From Propionibacterium australiense (lineage in GTDB: Bacteria; Actinomycetota; Actinomycetes; Propionibacteriales; Propionibacteriaceae), in contig NZ_RCIV01000026.1 of NCBI RefSeq assembly GCF_003666605.1, positions 1 through 34,075 on the forward strand: a stretch of DNA of 34,075 nucleotides. The letters are read 5' to 3'. Below are positions 15,404-23,302 of this stretch, in pieces. Made by a program: the position numbers and the translations under genes. The notes beneath the pieces were generated by a model, which did no database searches, had not been told where the DNA came from, and saw only the letters and a program-made list of their open reading frames with translations. The stretch's first letter is position 1; the number at the start of each line of letters is the position of its first letter.

Positions 15404-15547
15404 GGTTCTCCTGCTTCCTGTGGTGGTGTCCGCGCCCCGTGGGGTTCGCGGCTGATACCAGGAGACTAGGATGGTTCATGCTTTCTGGGAAGAAGGCACT
15501 ATTTTGTGCTGTAGATACCTATAAGAAACTATTGGAGTTGACAAGCA
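15404..15547. promoter_or_regulatory. Divergent promoter/operator region (oxidoreductase / HxlR)
   Basis: An AT-rich island in otherwise GC-rich DNA. GCAC-tattttGTGC (15496-15509) is an inverted repeat. ACTATT occurs twice in direct orientation (15499 and 15528), and TAGATA and TATAAG are candidate -10 hexamers. GGAG about 12 nt before the ATG at 15548 is the likely ribosome binding site. HxlR-type repressors bind palindromes in such shared promoters. Confidence 0.5.
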
Positions 15548-15889
15548 ATGCCGAGAACCAGGGCAGTCCCCGACGAGCTGCCTGCCTGCCCAGTGGAGAC
15601 CACCTTGACACTCATCGGGAACAAGTGGGTCGTCCTCGTCCTGCGTGACCTGGCCGACGGCACCCGGCGTTTCAGCCAGCTACAGCGCTCGATCGGCCGC
15701 ATCTCACAGAAGGTGCTCACCCAGCAGCTTCGCGCGATGGAGGCGAACGGCCTGGTCGACCGCACGGTCTACGCCGAGGTGCCACCGCGCGTGGAGTACT
15801 CGCTCACCGAGCTCGGGCGCAGCCTGCAGCCGATCCTCGACGCCATGCGGGAGTGGGGCGAGGAGTACAAGAAGCGGGTGGCGAGCTGA
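15548..15889 (+). CDS. HxlR-family transcriptional regulator
   Basis: 113 aa winged-helix DNA-binding protein. Family signature: ACPVETTLTLIGNKWVVLVLRDLADGTRRFSQLQR (seen as CPVETTL, GNKWVVLVL, RRFSQLQ), IGRISQKVLTQQLRAMEANGLVDR and PRVEYSLTELGRSL. The single N-terminal Cys before the first helix occupies the position of the redox-sensing cysteine of YodB/HypR-type members, so thiol or quinone sensing is plausible (inference). It is divergent from the oxidoreductase and likely autoregulated through the shared promoter. Confidence 0.93.
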   Translation: MPRTRAVPDELPACPVETTLTLIGNKWVVLVLRDLADGTRRFSQLQRSIGRISQKVLTQQLRAMEANGLVDRTVYAEVPPRVEYSLTELGRSLQPILDAMREWGEEYKKRVAS

Positions 15890-16227
15890 CGTCACGTCCC
15901 CGCAGCAGAGGACTCCCACCACCCCAGCGCCGCGCGCACGAAAGAACGCTGTCGGGGCGCTGGGACCGGGCCGCGTAGGCATACACCGCCGCGCGCACAA
16001 GGGAGAACGCGCACGAGGCGCGAGGGATCGCGCATGAGACAGTCACCGGAGCCGCGCGCGGAGCGCACGCGCGCTGCATCCTGCACGCCACGGTCACGAC
16101 GATGCCACATCGCAGCTGGACAGGCGCCTGGGCAGACGCTCATCATCCCGGTTGGTCACCTGCGGGTGCCCATCGCACTTCGATGTGCCGTCTTGCGCAC
16201 CCATGCGGACAGCGGCAGTCTGGCGCC
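15890..16227. other. 338-bp intergenic region with hairpin and short repeats
   Basis: CCCAGCGCC (15923-15931) pairs with GGCGCTGGG (15956-15964) and may terminate the HxlR message. A segment beginning CGCCGCGCGCAC and ending in AGAACGC occurs near 15928 and again near 15986, and the DNA up to 16080 is rich in GCGCGC. No gene is seen. Confidence 0.4.
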
Positions 16228-17154
16228 GTGACGACCGATTCACAGGCGATGAGCCAGGCCGAGCGCAGGCGCTGGCTGCTTGATGCGCTGCTCGCGGAGG
16301 ACCCCGAGTACGCCCGGCTCGAGGTGCCGGCCGGACGGCACGACCAGCAGCGGCTGCTGCGCGGGCTCATGAACGTGCGCATGCCAGCCCCGGTGAGCGA
16401 GGACTTCCTCGCCGTGCAGGACGCCTACCTGCGTGAGTTGACCGCGGGCAAGGGCGTCACGAGCCTCGACGAGCTGACGCCGGCCCCGCACGACCCCGAC
16501 CTGTTCTGCTGGCAGGGCGACATCACCACGCTCGGGGTCGACGCGATCGTCAACGCGGCGAACAACAAGCTGCTGGGCTGCTTCGTATCCAACCACCGCT
16601 GCGTCGACAACGCGATCCACAGTTCCGCGGGCGTGCAGCTGCGGGTGGCCTGCGCCGAGCTGATGCGCGCGCAGGGGCACGACGAGCCGACCGGTACGGC
16701 GAAGATCACCCCGGGTTTCAACCTGCCGGCCCACCACGTGATCCACACCGTCGGGCCCGTCGTCACCGGCCCACTCACCGCCGAGCACCGCGAGCTGCTG
16801 GCCTCCTGCTACCGTTCGGCACTGGCCCTGGCGGACGAGAGCGGTCTGGCCAGCATCGCCTTCTGCTGCGTTTCGACGGGCGAGTTCGGCTTCCCCAACG
16901 ACGCGGCGGCCGCCGTTGCGCTGGGCGCGATCCGCGACTACAAGGAGCGGGCGGGCTCAGCCCTCAAAGTGGTCCTCAATGTCTTCACCGACCTGGACCT
17001 GCGGCTCTACAACGAGCTGCTCGGCGGGCATCGCCTGGAGGCTGCGGATCTTGCGTTCGAGGAGCAGCATGCGGATGAGCATCGCAGAGAAGATCGGCCT
17101 GCACCGCGGGGTGGTAGGCACAGGACACGGCTGGATTGTAGAGGTGGCGGGTAG
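16228..17154 (+). CDS. Zinc-type macrodomain protein-ADP-ribose hydrolase (SirTM-linked)
   Basis: About 308 aa. The N-terminal ~85 residues (ERRRWLLDALLAEDPEY, LLRGLMNVRMPAPV, VQDAYL) are the extension typical of macrodomains encoded beside class M sirtuins. The macrodomain follows: GDITTLGVDAIVNAANNKLLGC, then NHRCVDNAIHSSAG carrying the Cys/His/Cys pattern of zinc-dependent macrodomains, VIHTVGPVV and CVSTGEFGFPND. It should remove ADP-ribose from proteins modified by the neighbouring sirtuin. The last ~30 residues are Arg-rich and unusual. The start is uncertain: GTG 16228 or ATG 16249, neither with a clear ribosome binding site. Confidence 0.88.
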   Translation: MTTDSQAMSQAERRRWLLDALLAEDPEYARLEVPAGRHDQQRLLRGLMNVRMPAPVSEDFLAVQDAYLRELTAGKGVTSLDELTPAPHDPDLFCWQGDITTLGVDAIVNAANNKLLGCFVSNHRCVDNAIHSSAGVQLRVACAELMRAQGHDEPTGTAKITPGFNLPAHHVIHTVGPVVTGPLTAEHRELLASCYRSALALADESGLASIAFCCVSTGEFGFPNDAAAAVALGAIRDYKERAGSALKVVLNVFTDLDLRLYNELLGGHRLEAADLAFEEQHADEHRREDRPAPRGGRHRTRLDCRGGG

Positions 17155-17211
17155 ACCGGAGGGGACGTCCCGACACCCTGACAACACCCTGATGGAACGG
17201 AGGAGCATGTC

Positions 17212-18090
17212 GTGAGTGGCGACCGGACCACTGGATCGAATGACGTCTTCGAGGCGGGCATCGGCCGTCTCGCCGGGATGATCGCGGAGGCGGAGGCCGT
17301 GCTCGTCGGGGCCGGGGCGGGCCTGTCGACGGCGGCCGGACTGTCCTACTCCGGTGAGCGTTTCGAACGGCACTTCGCCGACTTCGCCGAGCGCTTCGGC
17401 ATCACCGACATGTACTCGGGCGGCTTCCACCGGTTCCCCGACCCGGAGACCTACTGGGCGTGGTGGAGCCGTCACATCTGGGTCAACCGCTACGACTGCC
17501 CGGTGGGGCGGCCGTACCTGGCCCTGCTCGAGATCGTTCGCGGTCGGGACCACTTCGTCCTCACGACGAACGTCGACCACCAGTTCCAGCGGGCCGGCTT
17601 CGACCGGGCGCGGCTGTTCTACACGCAGGGCGACTACGGGCTGTGGCAGTGCTCGCTGCCCTGCCACCGGGGCACCTACGACAACTACGAGACCGTCGCC
17701 GCGATGGTCGAGCAACAGCGCGACCTGCGGGTGCCCCCGGAACTGGTGCCGCACTGCCCGGTGTGCGAGCGACCGATGAGCATGAACCTGCGGGCCGACG
17801 ACACCTTCGTCCAGGACGCCGGCTGGGACGCGGCCGCCGATCGCTACGCCGCGTACCGCCGTGAGCACTCCGAGGGCAGGATCGTCTACCTCGAAGTGGG
17901 AGTCGGCGGAAACACCCCGGGCATCATCAAGTACCCCTTCTGGCAGGCGGTCGCCACCAACCCGCAGGCCACGTACGCGCAGCTGAACCTCGGCGAGGTG
18001 TTCGTGCCGGACGAGCTTGCAGGCCGCTCGATCGTGGTGGACGCCGACGCCGGCAGGGCGCTGGCGGCGCTGCGGGATGCGCTGGCCTGA
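17212..18090 (+). CDS. Class M sirtuin (SirTM), protein ADP-ribosyltransferase
   Basis: 292 aa Sir2-fold protein. NAD-binding segments are LVGAGAGLSTAAGLSYSGERF and LTTNVDHQFQRAGF; FYTQGDYGLWQCSLPC shows Gln where canonical deacetylating sirtuins have the catalytic His. The Asn (TTNVD) and Gln (TQGD) are the residues associated with class M ADP-ribosyltransferase activity. Zinc ligands are CSLPC and CPVC. In staphylococci and streptococci SirTM modifies a lipoylated GcvH-like carrier encoded in the same operon; no such carrier or lipoate ligase is seen here. The GTG start with AGGAG upstream lies 57 nt after the macrodomain gene, so they are likely co-transcribed. Confidence 0.92.
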   Translation: MSGDRTTGSNDVFEAGIGRLAGMIAEAEAVLVGAGAGLSTAAGLSYSGERFERHFADFAERFGITDMYSGGFHRFPDPETYWAWWSRHIWVNRYDCPVGRPYLALLEIVRGRDHFVLTTNVDHQFQRAGFDRARLFYTQGDYGLWQCSLPCHRGTYDNYETVAAMVEQQRDLRVPPELVPHCPVCERPMSMNLRADDTFVQDAGWDAAADRYAAYRREHSEGRIVYLEVGVGGNTPGIIKYPFWQAVATNPQATYAQLNLGEVFVPDELAGRSIVVDADAGRALAALRDALA

Positions 18091-18116
18091 ACCGGCCGGC
18101 CCTACCGGGCGATCAG

Positions 18117-18154
18117 CCTGCGTTCCTCGTGAAATGACGCACGAGACACGCAGG
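18117..18154. repeat. 38-bp palindromic repeat, copy 3
   Basis: CCTGCGTTCCTCGTG and its near-complement CACGAGACACGCAGG flank AAATGACG. It is the most symmetric of the three copies. It lies between convergent sirtuin (+) and coaBC (-) genes, in the position of a bidirectional terminator. Confidence 0.7.
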
Positions 18155-18165
18155 GTGAAGCCCGC

Positions 18166-19608
18166 TCAGCGCCCGGAGCGGGCCTGCACGATGGCCGACA
18201 GCACCTGGTCGGCGACTTCCCGCTTGCCGGCCAGGGGCAGCTGGGTCTGCCCGGCGGGGGTGATGATCGTCACGACGTTGGTGTCACCGCCGAAGCCGGC
18301 GCCGGGCGTCGACAGGTCGTTGGCGACGATGAGGTCGACGCCCTTGCGCTCCAGCTTGCGCCGCGAGTTCTCGACGAGTTCGGTGGTCTCCATCGAGAAG
18401 CCGCACAGCGTCTGGCCGGGGCGCCGGTGCTCGCCCAGCCAGGCGAGGATGTCGCGGGTGCGTTCCAGTTCCAGCACCGCCGGCCCGTCGTCCTTCTTGA
18501 TCTTCTGCTCGGCGACGTGGCGGGGCCGGTAGTCGGCGACGGCCGCGGCCATGATGACGACATCGGCCTCCTGCGCCTGACCGGTGACCGCCTCGAACAT
18601 CTGCTCGGCCGACTCGACCCGCACGACGCGGTCCATCTCGGGCGGCGGGGACGCGGTGCTGCCGGCCACGAGCGTGACGTGGGCGCCGCGGTCGCGGGCC
18701 GCCTTGGCGAGCGCGAAACCCATCCGGCCGGTGGAGTGGTTGGTGATGTAGCGCACCGGGTCGATGCGTTCGATGGTGGCGCCGGCCGTGACGAGGACCC
18801 GCAGACCTGCCAGGTCGCCGTCACCCTGGGGCGGAGGCCCGGGCTCGGACGGTACTTCGGCCGGGCCGGCGGGTCCGTCCACCGGGGCGGGATCGCCAGG
18901 GCATTCGCCCACGGATCCGTCGGCACGGGCGGTGCCGCCCGCCGGGGCGGGCGCCTCAGTGCCGCTGGGGTCGAGGCGGTCGAGGCCGCCATCGGCTGCG
19001 GCGGCGCCGTCCGGGCACGGTTCGACCGGATCCGCGGGCAGGCCGAGGCGTTTCAGCACCCGCGCCACGAGCACCTGCTCGTCGGGCATCCTGCCGGGGC
19101 CGACGTCACCGCAGGCCAGGCGGCCGCTGTCGGGGGCGAGCACCTCGTAGCCCAGGCCGGTCAGGCGCGTCAGATTGGCCTGCACGGCGGGGTTGGCGAA
19201 CATGTGGGTGTTCATGGCCGGGGCGATGAGCACGGGGCAGGTGCAGGCGAGGATCGCCGTGGTGAGCAGGTCGTCCGCCAGGCCGTTCGCGATCCGGCCG
19301 ATGACGTCGGCGCTCGCCGGGGCGACGAGCACGAGATCGGCGGCCCTGGCGAGGTCGATGTGCTCCATCGCGCTACCCGGGCCGGAGGGGATGTTCTCGA
19401 CCGGGCACGGGTTACCGGTGAGGGCCTCCAGGGTGAGCGGGGCGATGAAGTCGGTGGCGCGCGGTGTCATGACCGCCTGCACGGTGACACCGGCCTTCGT
19501 CAGGGCACTGGCCAGCCCGGCCGCCTTGAACGCGGCGATGCTCGCGCTGATACCGAGCAGCACCGTCGGCCTGCCGGCCCTGCGCGCCGCTCCCCTGCCC
19601 TCAGCCAT
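18166..19608 (-). CDS. coaBC: Bifunctional phosphopantothenoylcysteine decarboxylase / phosphopantothenate--cysteine ligase
   Basis: 480 aa cytoplasmic enzyme for two steps of coenzyme A synthesis. The N-terminal flavoprotein CoaC shows LLGISASIAAFKAAGLASAL, AMEHIDLARAADL with the catalytic His, APAMNTHM and the Cys in GRLACGDVGPGRM. The C-terminal CoaB shows VTAGATIERIDPVRYITNHS (motif start), STGRMGFALA, AAVADYRP and QKIKKDD with the conserved Lys. A ~75-residue Pro/Ala/Gly-rich linker (about 190-265) makes it longer than the usual ~400 aa. The ATG at 19608 follows AAGGAGG. Longer readings upstream have no ribosome binding site. Confidence 0.95.
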   Translation of the reverse strand: MAEGRGAARRAGRPTVLLGISASIAAFKAAGLASALTKAGVTVQAVMTPRATDFIAPLTLEALTGNPCPVENIPSGPGSAMEHIDLARAADLVLVAPASADVIGRIANGLADDLLTTAILACTCPVLIAPAMNTHMFANPAVQANLTRLTGLGYEVLAPDSGRLACGDVGPGRMPDEQVLVARVLKRLGLPADPVEPCPDGAAAADGGLDRLDPSGTEAPAPAGGTARADGSVGECPGDPAPVDGPAGPAEVPSEPGPPPQGDGDLAGLRVLVTAGATIERIDPVRYITNHSTGRMGFALAKAARDRGAHVTLVAGSTASPPPEMDRVVRVESAEQMFEAVTGQAQEADVVIMAAAVADYRPRHVAEQKIKKDDGPAVLELERTRDILAWLGEHRRPGQTLCGFSMETTELVENSRRKLERKGVDLIVANDLSTPGAGFGGDTNVVTIITPAGQTQLPLAGKREVADQVLSAIVQARSGR

Positions 19609-20041
19609 GCTGCCTCCTTGGTCGCGATGGCTCCCACCGTACCGGGGCGGCGAGTGGCACCCCAGGGGCCACCTGCACCCCGCCCATGGGCGCGCCACGG
19701 CCTCGCCACCGGCCCTCGTCTCGTGGCCGCGCCACCGCGGAGCAGGCCAACCGGCTGTCCGACACCACCGGCCCTCGTCTTGTGGGCGCGCCGGCGGGCG
19801 ACGCACTGGTGTGCTCCACGTATCAGCGAAGAATGGGGCGCCCGGGGCCGCGCCCGTAGATGGCGCACGCCTGCCCTCATCGACGGCCGGCCACGCAGCG
19901 ACGGGCCCAACCGACCCGGCGTCCCGGTCGACGTCAGCGGTGAGCCGGGCGTGGAGGCGACGCGCCCGCCGCCGGCCAGGGCCTGCGGGCTGACGACCTG
20001 TTCTACGCTGGGGCGCACCAGCCGAAGGAGGTCACGTCGCC
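19609..20041. other. 433-bp divergent intergenic region with a 27-bp direct repeat
   Basis: CCACCGGCCCTCGTC begins at 19706 and again at 19765 (59-bp period); the match continues through TCGTGGCCGCGCC / TTGTGGGCGCGCC, about 27 bp with two differences. The region separates coaBC (-) from the ADP-ribosylglycohydrolase (+), so the repeats could be paired regulator sites. GAAGGAGGT near 20024 is the ribosome binding site of the next gene. No gene is seen. Confidence 0.45.
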
Positions 20042-21130
20042 ATGAGCACCGTCGCCGCGCTGCACGACCGTATCCGCGGGGCCGTCCTCGGCTCCGCCTG
20101 GGGTGACGCCTGGGGGCGCCCCACCGAGTTCTGGAGCTTCGAGCAGATCGAGCAGGCCGACCCCGCCCCGAGCGATCCGCTGGTCGTCTCGGACGACACC
20201 CAGATGTGCCTGGCGACGAACACCGCGCTCACCGGCCTCATCGCCTCCGACGAGGGGCGTCGCGCGCTGCTCGCCCTGCCCGCCGGCCAGGGCTGGGATC
20301 TCGTGCGCGAGGCCTTCGCCCACCGGTACATCGCCTGGCGCTCCGACCCGGACAACGACCGGGCTCCGGGCAGGGCGTGCCTGGCGGCCACCGGCAGGCT
20401 GGAGCTGCTGGCCGCCGCGGGCAGCGCACGGAGCTGGCGCGAGGGCGCGCTCGGCAACGACTCGAAGGGCTGCGGCACGACGATGCGCGCCCCGTGGACC
20501 GGGCTGCTCGGGCTGCCGGAGCCGGTCACCGCGGCGGTCTCGTTCGCCCAGTCGCAGATCACCCACGACCACCCGATGGGCTGGGTCGCGGCGGCGGTCG
20601 TCGCCCTACTCACCCAGCGCTGCCTGGCGCTGGACGACACGGCCCGGCTCCGGGACCTCGGGCTGGTCGGGGCGGCCGAGCAGGCCATCGAGGTGGTGCG
20701 GCCGCTGGCCGGGCTCGGCTCGGGCGCCGAGCGGGCGGGCGTCGCCGCCGCCTGCGACGAGCTGGCCGCGCGCCTGGCCCGGGTGCGGTCGCTGTGGGGC
20801 GAGTTCGCCGCGGACAGGGGTGACCCCTGCCTGTTCTTCGGGCAGGGCTGGGTGGCCGACGAGGCGCTGGTCACCGCGACGGCCGTGACACAGCGGGCCG
20901 TCGACGCCGGTGACCCGGCCGACGCGGTGCGCCGGCTGGTGCACACCGGCGGCGACTCCGACTCGATGGCGATCCTGGGCGGCGCCTTCGTCGGTGCAGC
21001 CTGGGGTTTCCGGGCCCTGTGGGCGGGCCGGCCGGTCGAGGGGCACTTCGAGCCGCGCTACGAGCGGGAGCTGGCCGAGGCCGTCGTCTCGATCGAGGCG
21101 GCACGGGCCGCCCTCCAGGGCGCTGCCTAG
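20042..21130 (+). CDS. ADP-ribosylglycohydrolase family protein (ARH/DraG-like)
   Basis: 362 aa all-alpha hydrolase. The N-terminal IRGAVLGSAWGDAWGRPTEF is the family opening motif, SDDTQM (about residues 57-62) and TGGDSDSMA (about 301-309) supply the metal-binding Asp residues of the dinuclear Mg site, and GNDSKGCGTTMRAPW lines the substrate pocket. The usual GGDxDT is GGDSDS here, a conservative change. It should cleave ADP-ribose from a protein, nucleic acid or small molecule; the acceptor is unknown. A very strong AAGGAGG site precedes the ATG. It is 2 kb from the macrodomain-SirTM pair with coaBC on the other strand between. Confidence 0.9.
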   Translation: MSTVAALHDRIRGAVLGSAWGDAWGRPTEFWSFEQIEQADPAPSDPLVVSDDTQMCLATNTALTGLIASDEGRRALLALPAGQGWDLVREAFAHRYIAWRSDPDNDRAPGRACLAATGRLELLAAAGSARSWREGALGNDSKGCGTTMRAPWTGLLGLPEPVTAAVSFAQSQITHDHPMGWVAAAVVALLTQRCLALDDTARLRDLGLVGAAEQAIEVVRPLAGLGSGAERAGVAAACDELAARLARVRSLWGEFAADRGDPCLFFGQGWVADEALVTATAVTQRAVDAGDPADAVRRLVHTGGDSDSMAILGGAFVGAAWGFRALWAGRPVEGHFEPRYERELAEAVVSIEAARAALQGAA

Positions 21131-21424
21131 CCCAGCGCTCTTGGACAACACAGGCCGTCTTGCCGGGTGCGGCCAACCAACCCCGGATTTACCCCTGCAT
21201 CTCGTGAAAGGCCTCACCACGGCATGGTTCTTGAGTAACCTCCTTGGATGTGCCCGGCAGCTCACGTGGGCATGTCCTCGGAGTTCTGTGCGGCCCGGTT
21301 GGCAAACAGGAGATGCGACGTGCCCGTGGGGATCGCGGGGGCCTGTGGACGACCTGAACGAACTGCGCAAGCCTGCCGAAGTTCCGGGTTCGGAACAGGA
21401 CCGGCACGGCAGTGAGGACATACC

Positions 21425-23296
21425 ATGGCCATCTCCGCTCCCGACGATCACGGGAGCCGGCAACCCGCCGGCACGATGGCCGGTCGGCCCCGCAGACCCA
21501 CGGCCCCAATGACCAGAACCCGGGTCGACGTGCTGCGCGGCACCCGCACCGGTGCACTCCTCGCCACCATCGCGCTGGTTGCGCTGGCCGCGCGGTTCCT
21601 TACCAAGGACATCATCGTCTCGGGTGATCCCCTCGCGACCATCGCCTGGTTTGTCCTTCTCACGCTCGTCGTCTGGGCCATCGGCGTGGTCCTCCGTTCC
21701 CAGGAACTCAGCTCGGGGCACCAAGGCAACCGGGTGACCGCACCGGCCATCATCGCCGTGCTGTCAGTCGTGGCGCTGGGCGCCTGCATCTGCAGCTCGG
21801 TGGAGCTGGCGTCCGAGTCCGGTTTTCTCCTTGGCCACCCGGTCGCCATCGGAGCCGCCTGCCTTAGCTTCGGCGCCCTCGCAATCACGGACCTGCTGCT
21901 GCGCACCCACCCGGCACGCCACCGGAGAAGCGCGCACGACATCGCCCGCTGGCGCCCGCTCCCCTCCGCGGACACCTCCCGTACCGCGACCGCCCTGACG
22001 GGCCTCATCACCCTCACCCTGGCCCTGGCCGTGGCACTCACCCCCGTCTGGGCGGCCCGGCCGATCCAGCGGACAGCGCCCGAGCCGTCGCAGATCCCCG
22101 CCGTCCCCGCCACGGTGGCCGGCGAACCCGCCTGGGCCATCGACCTCGACGAGGACATCGACACGATCACGGTCGGCGCTGCCGGCCCCGTCCTCGTCAC
22201 CGGCGCCGAGATCCGCGGACTCGACCCCGCCGACGGGTCGACCCGATGGACCTACCACCGTCCCAACGCCGAACTCCTCAGCCTGGGAGACCACGGGAAG
22301 ATCATCACCGGCCCCGACCACCGCTACGCCGCATTCGTCACCGAGACTCCTGGGAGCAGCGCCGGCGGCCTTGTGAAAGCCGTGGAGCGGGCACCGGTCA
22401 CCGTCCTCGACACCCTCACCGGGCGGGTCGTGGCAGAACGCCTCGTCACGCGCAAGTCGGTCTACGAGCTGGGACCGGTTCAGCTCACCGACACCGCGGT
22501 CCTCATCGGCACCGAGGCCATCGACCTGACCACCGGAAAGACCCTGTGGACACTGCCCGAATCAGAAGACGCCCCCGACTACGCCGGCCCGGCAGGCCAC
22601 TCGACGTTCATCCTGGGCAAGGAGGTGGACAGGTCGGTCCTCGCCGCGTCCATCGTCCTGGCACCCCAGGACGACCCGAACCGCAGGACAGTCATGGAGA
22701 ATGTGAGCCTCAACGACCACTACTTCTCCCCTCTGGTCATCGACGGCTGGACGATCCAGTACACCGAGGAGCCGACGTACGACGACGGCGGCCCGGCAGT
22801 CGCCATCAACATCGACGAGGTGGCGGCAGCAGGAGGCACCGACGGCGCCCAGAGGATCGACCTCGGACAGACCACCGGCCCGGACTACCGCCGGTCACGC
22901 ACGAGCCTCGTCGCAACCGCCCTGGACAGCAGCGTCACTCGTTCGACACGACCCGCCACCGTCTTCGACCCGGTCACCCGTACCACGAGCCCCGCCGAGC
23001 GGTCCACGACGGTCGACACCGCCAGGCTCGACGTCACCAGTGACCAGGCGCGCCGTGAACGCGTGCTGCAGGTGCACATGACCTCCCCCGATGGCCCGGT
23101 GACCGCTGACGTGGCGGTCACCGACGACGAGTTCGAGGATCTGTACAGGGCCAACCGGAGCAACCGGCCGGACACGCAGTTCCCGTACTTCCAGTACGCG
23201 ACGGTCCTCGCAGCCCCCGGGGCCGTCCTCGTGCACGTCGAATTGACGTCCTATGCCCGGCCAACCTCCAGCCGCAGGCTCTACGCCATCCGCTGA
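21425..23296 (+). CDS. Membrane protein with extracytoplasmic PQQ-like beta-propeller region
   Basis: 623 aa. The N-terminal ~45 residues are polar, then about five hydrophobic helices follow (about 45-215). The outside part has repeated blade-like stretches: EIRGLDPADGSTRWTY, VTVLDTLTGRVVAERLV and EAIDLTTGKTLWTLP, typical of PQQ/outer-membrane-assembly-like propellers, although the repeats are few. The C-terminal 200 residues are Thr/Asp/Arg-rich and unclassified. The function is unknown. The ATG has GAGGA about 6 nt upstream. Its stop is 6 nt from the convergent phosphatase gene. Confidence 0.7.
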   Translation: MAISAPDDHGSRQPAGTMAGRPRRPTAPMTRTRVDVLRGTRTGALLATIALVALAARFLTKDIIVSGDPLATIAWFVLLTLVVWAIGVVLRSQELSSGHQGNRVTAPAIIAVLSVVALGACICSSVELASESGFLLGHPVAIGAACLSFGALAITDLLLRTHPARHRRSAHDIARWRPLPSADTSRTATALTGLITLTLALAVALTPVWAARPIQRTAPEPSQIPAVPATVAGEPAWAIDLDEDIDTITVGAAGPVLVTGAEIRGLDPADGSTRWTYHRPNAELLSLGDHGKIITGPDHRYAAFVTETPGSSAGGLVKAVERAPVTVLDTLTGRVVAERLVTRKSVYELGPVQLTDTAVLIGTEAIDLTTGKTLWTLPESEDAPDYAGPAGHSTFILGKEVDRSVLAASIVLAPQDDPNRRTVMENVSLNDHYFSPLVIDGWTIQYTEEPTYDDGGPAVAINIDEVAAAGGTDGAQRIDLGQTTGPDYRRSRTSLVATALDSSVTRSTRPATVFDPVTRTTSPAERSTTVDTARLDVTSDQARRERVLQVHMTSPDGPVTADVAVTDDEFEDLYRANRSNRPDTQFPYFQYATVLAAPGAVLVHVELTSYARPTSSRRLYAIR

Positions 23297-23302
23297 GATC
23301 CC

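Noticed and set aside
18427-20106. A 559-aa plus-strand gene opposite coaBC
   Set aside because: Antisense shadow; the last part also runs into the start of the ADP-ribosylglycohydrolase out of frame.
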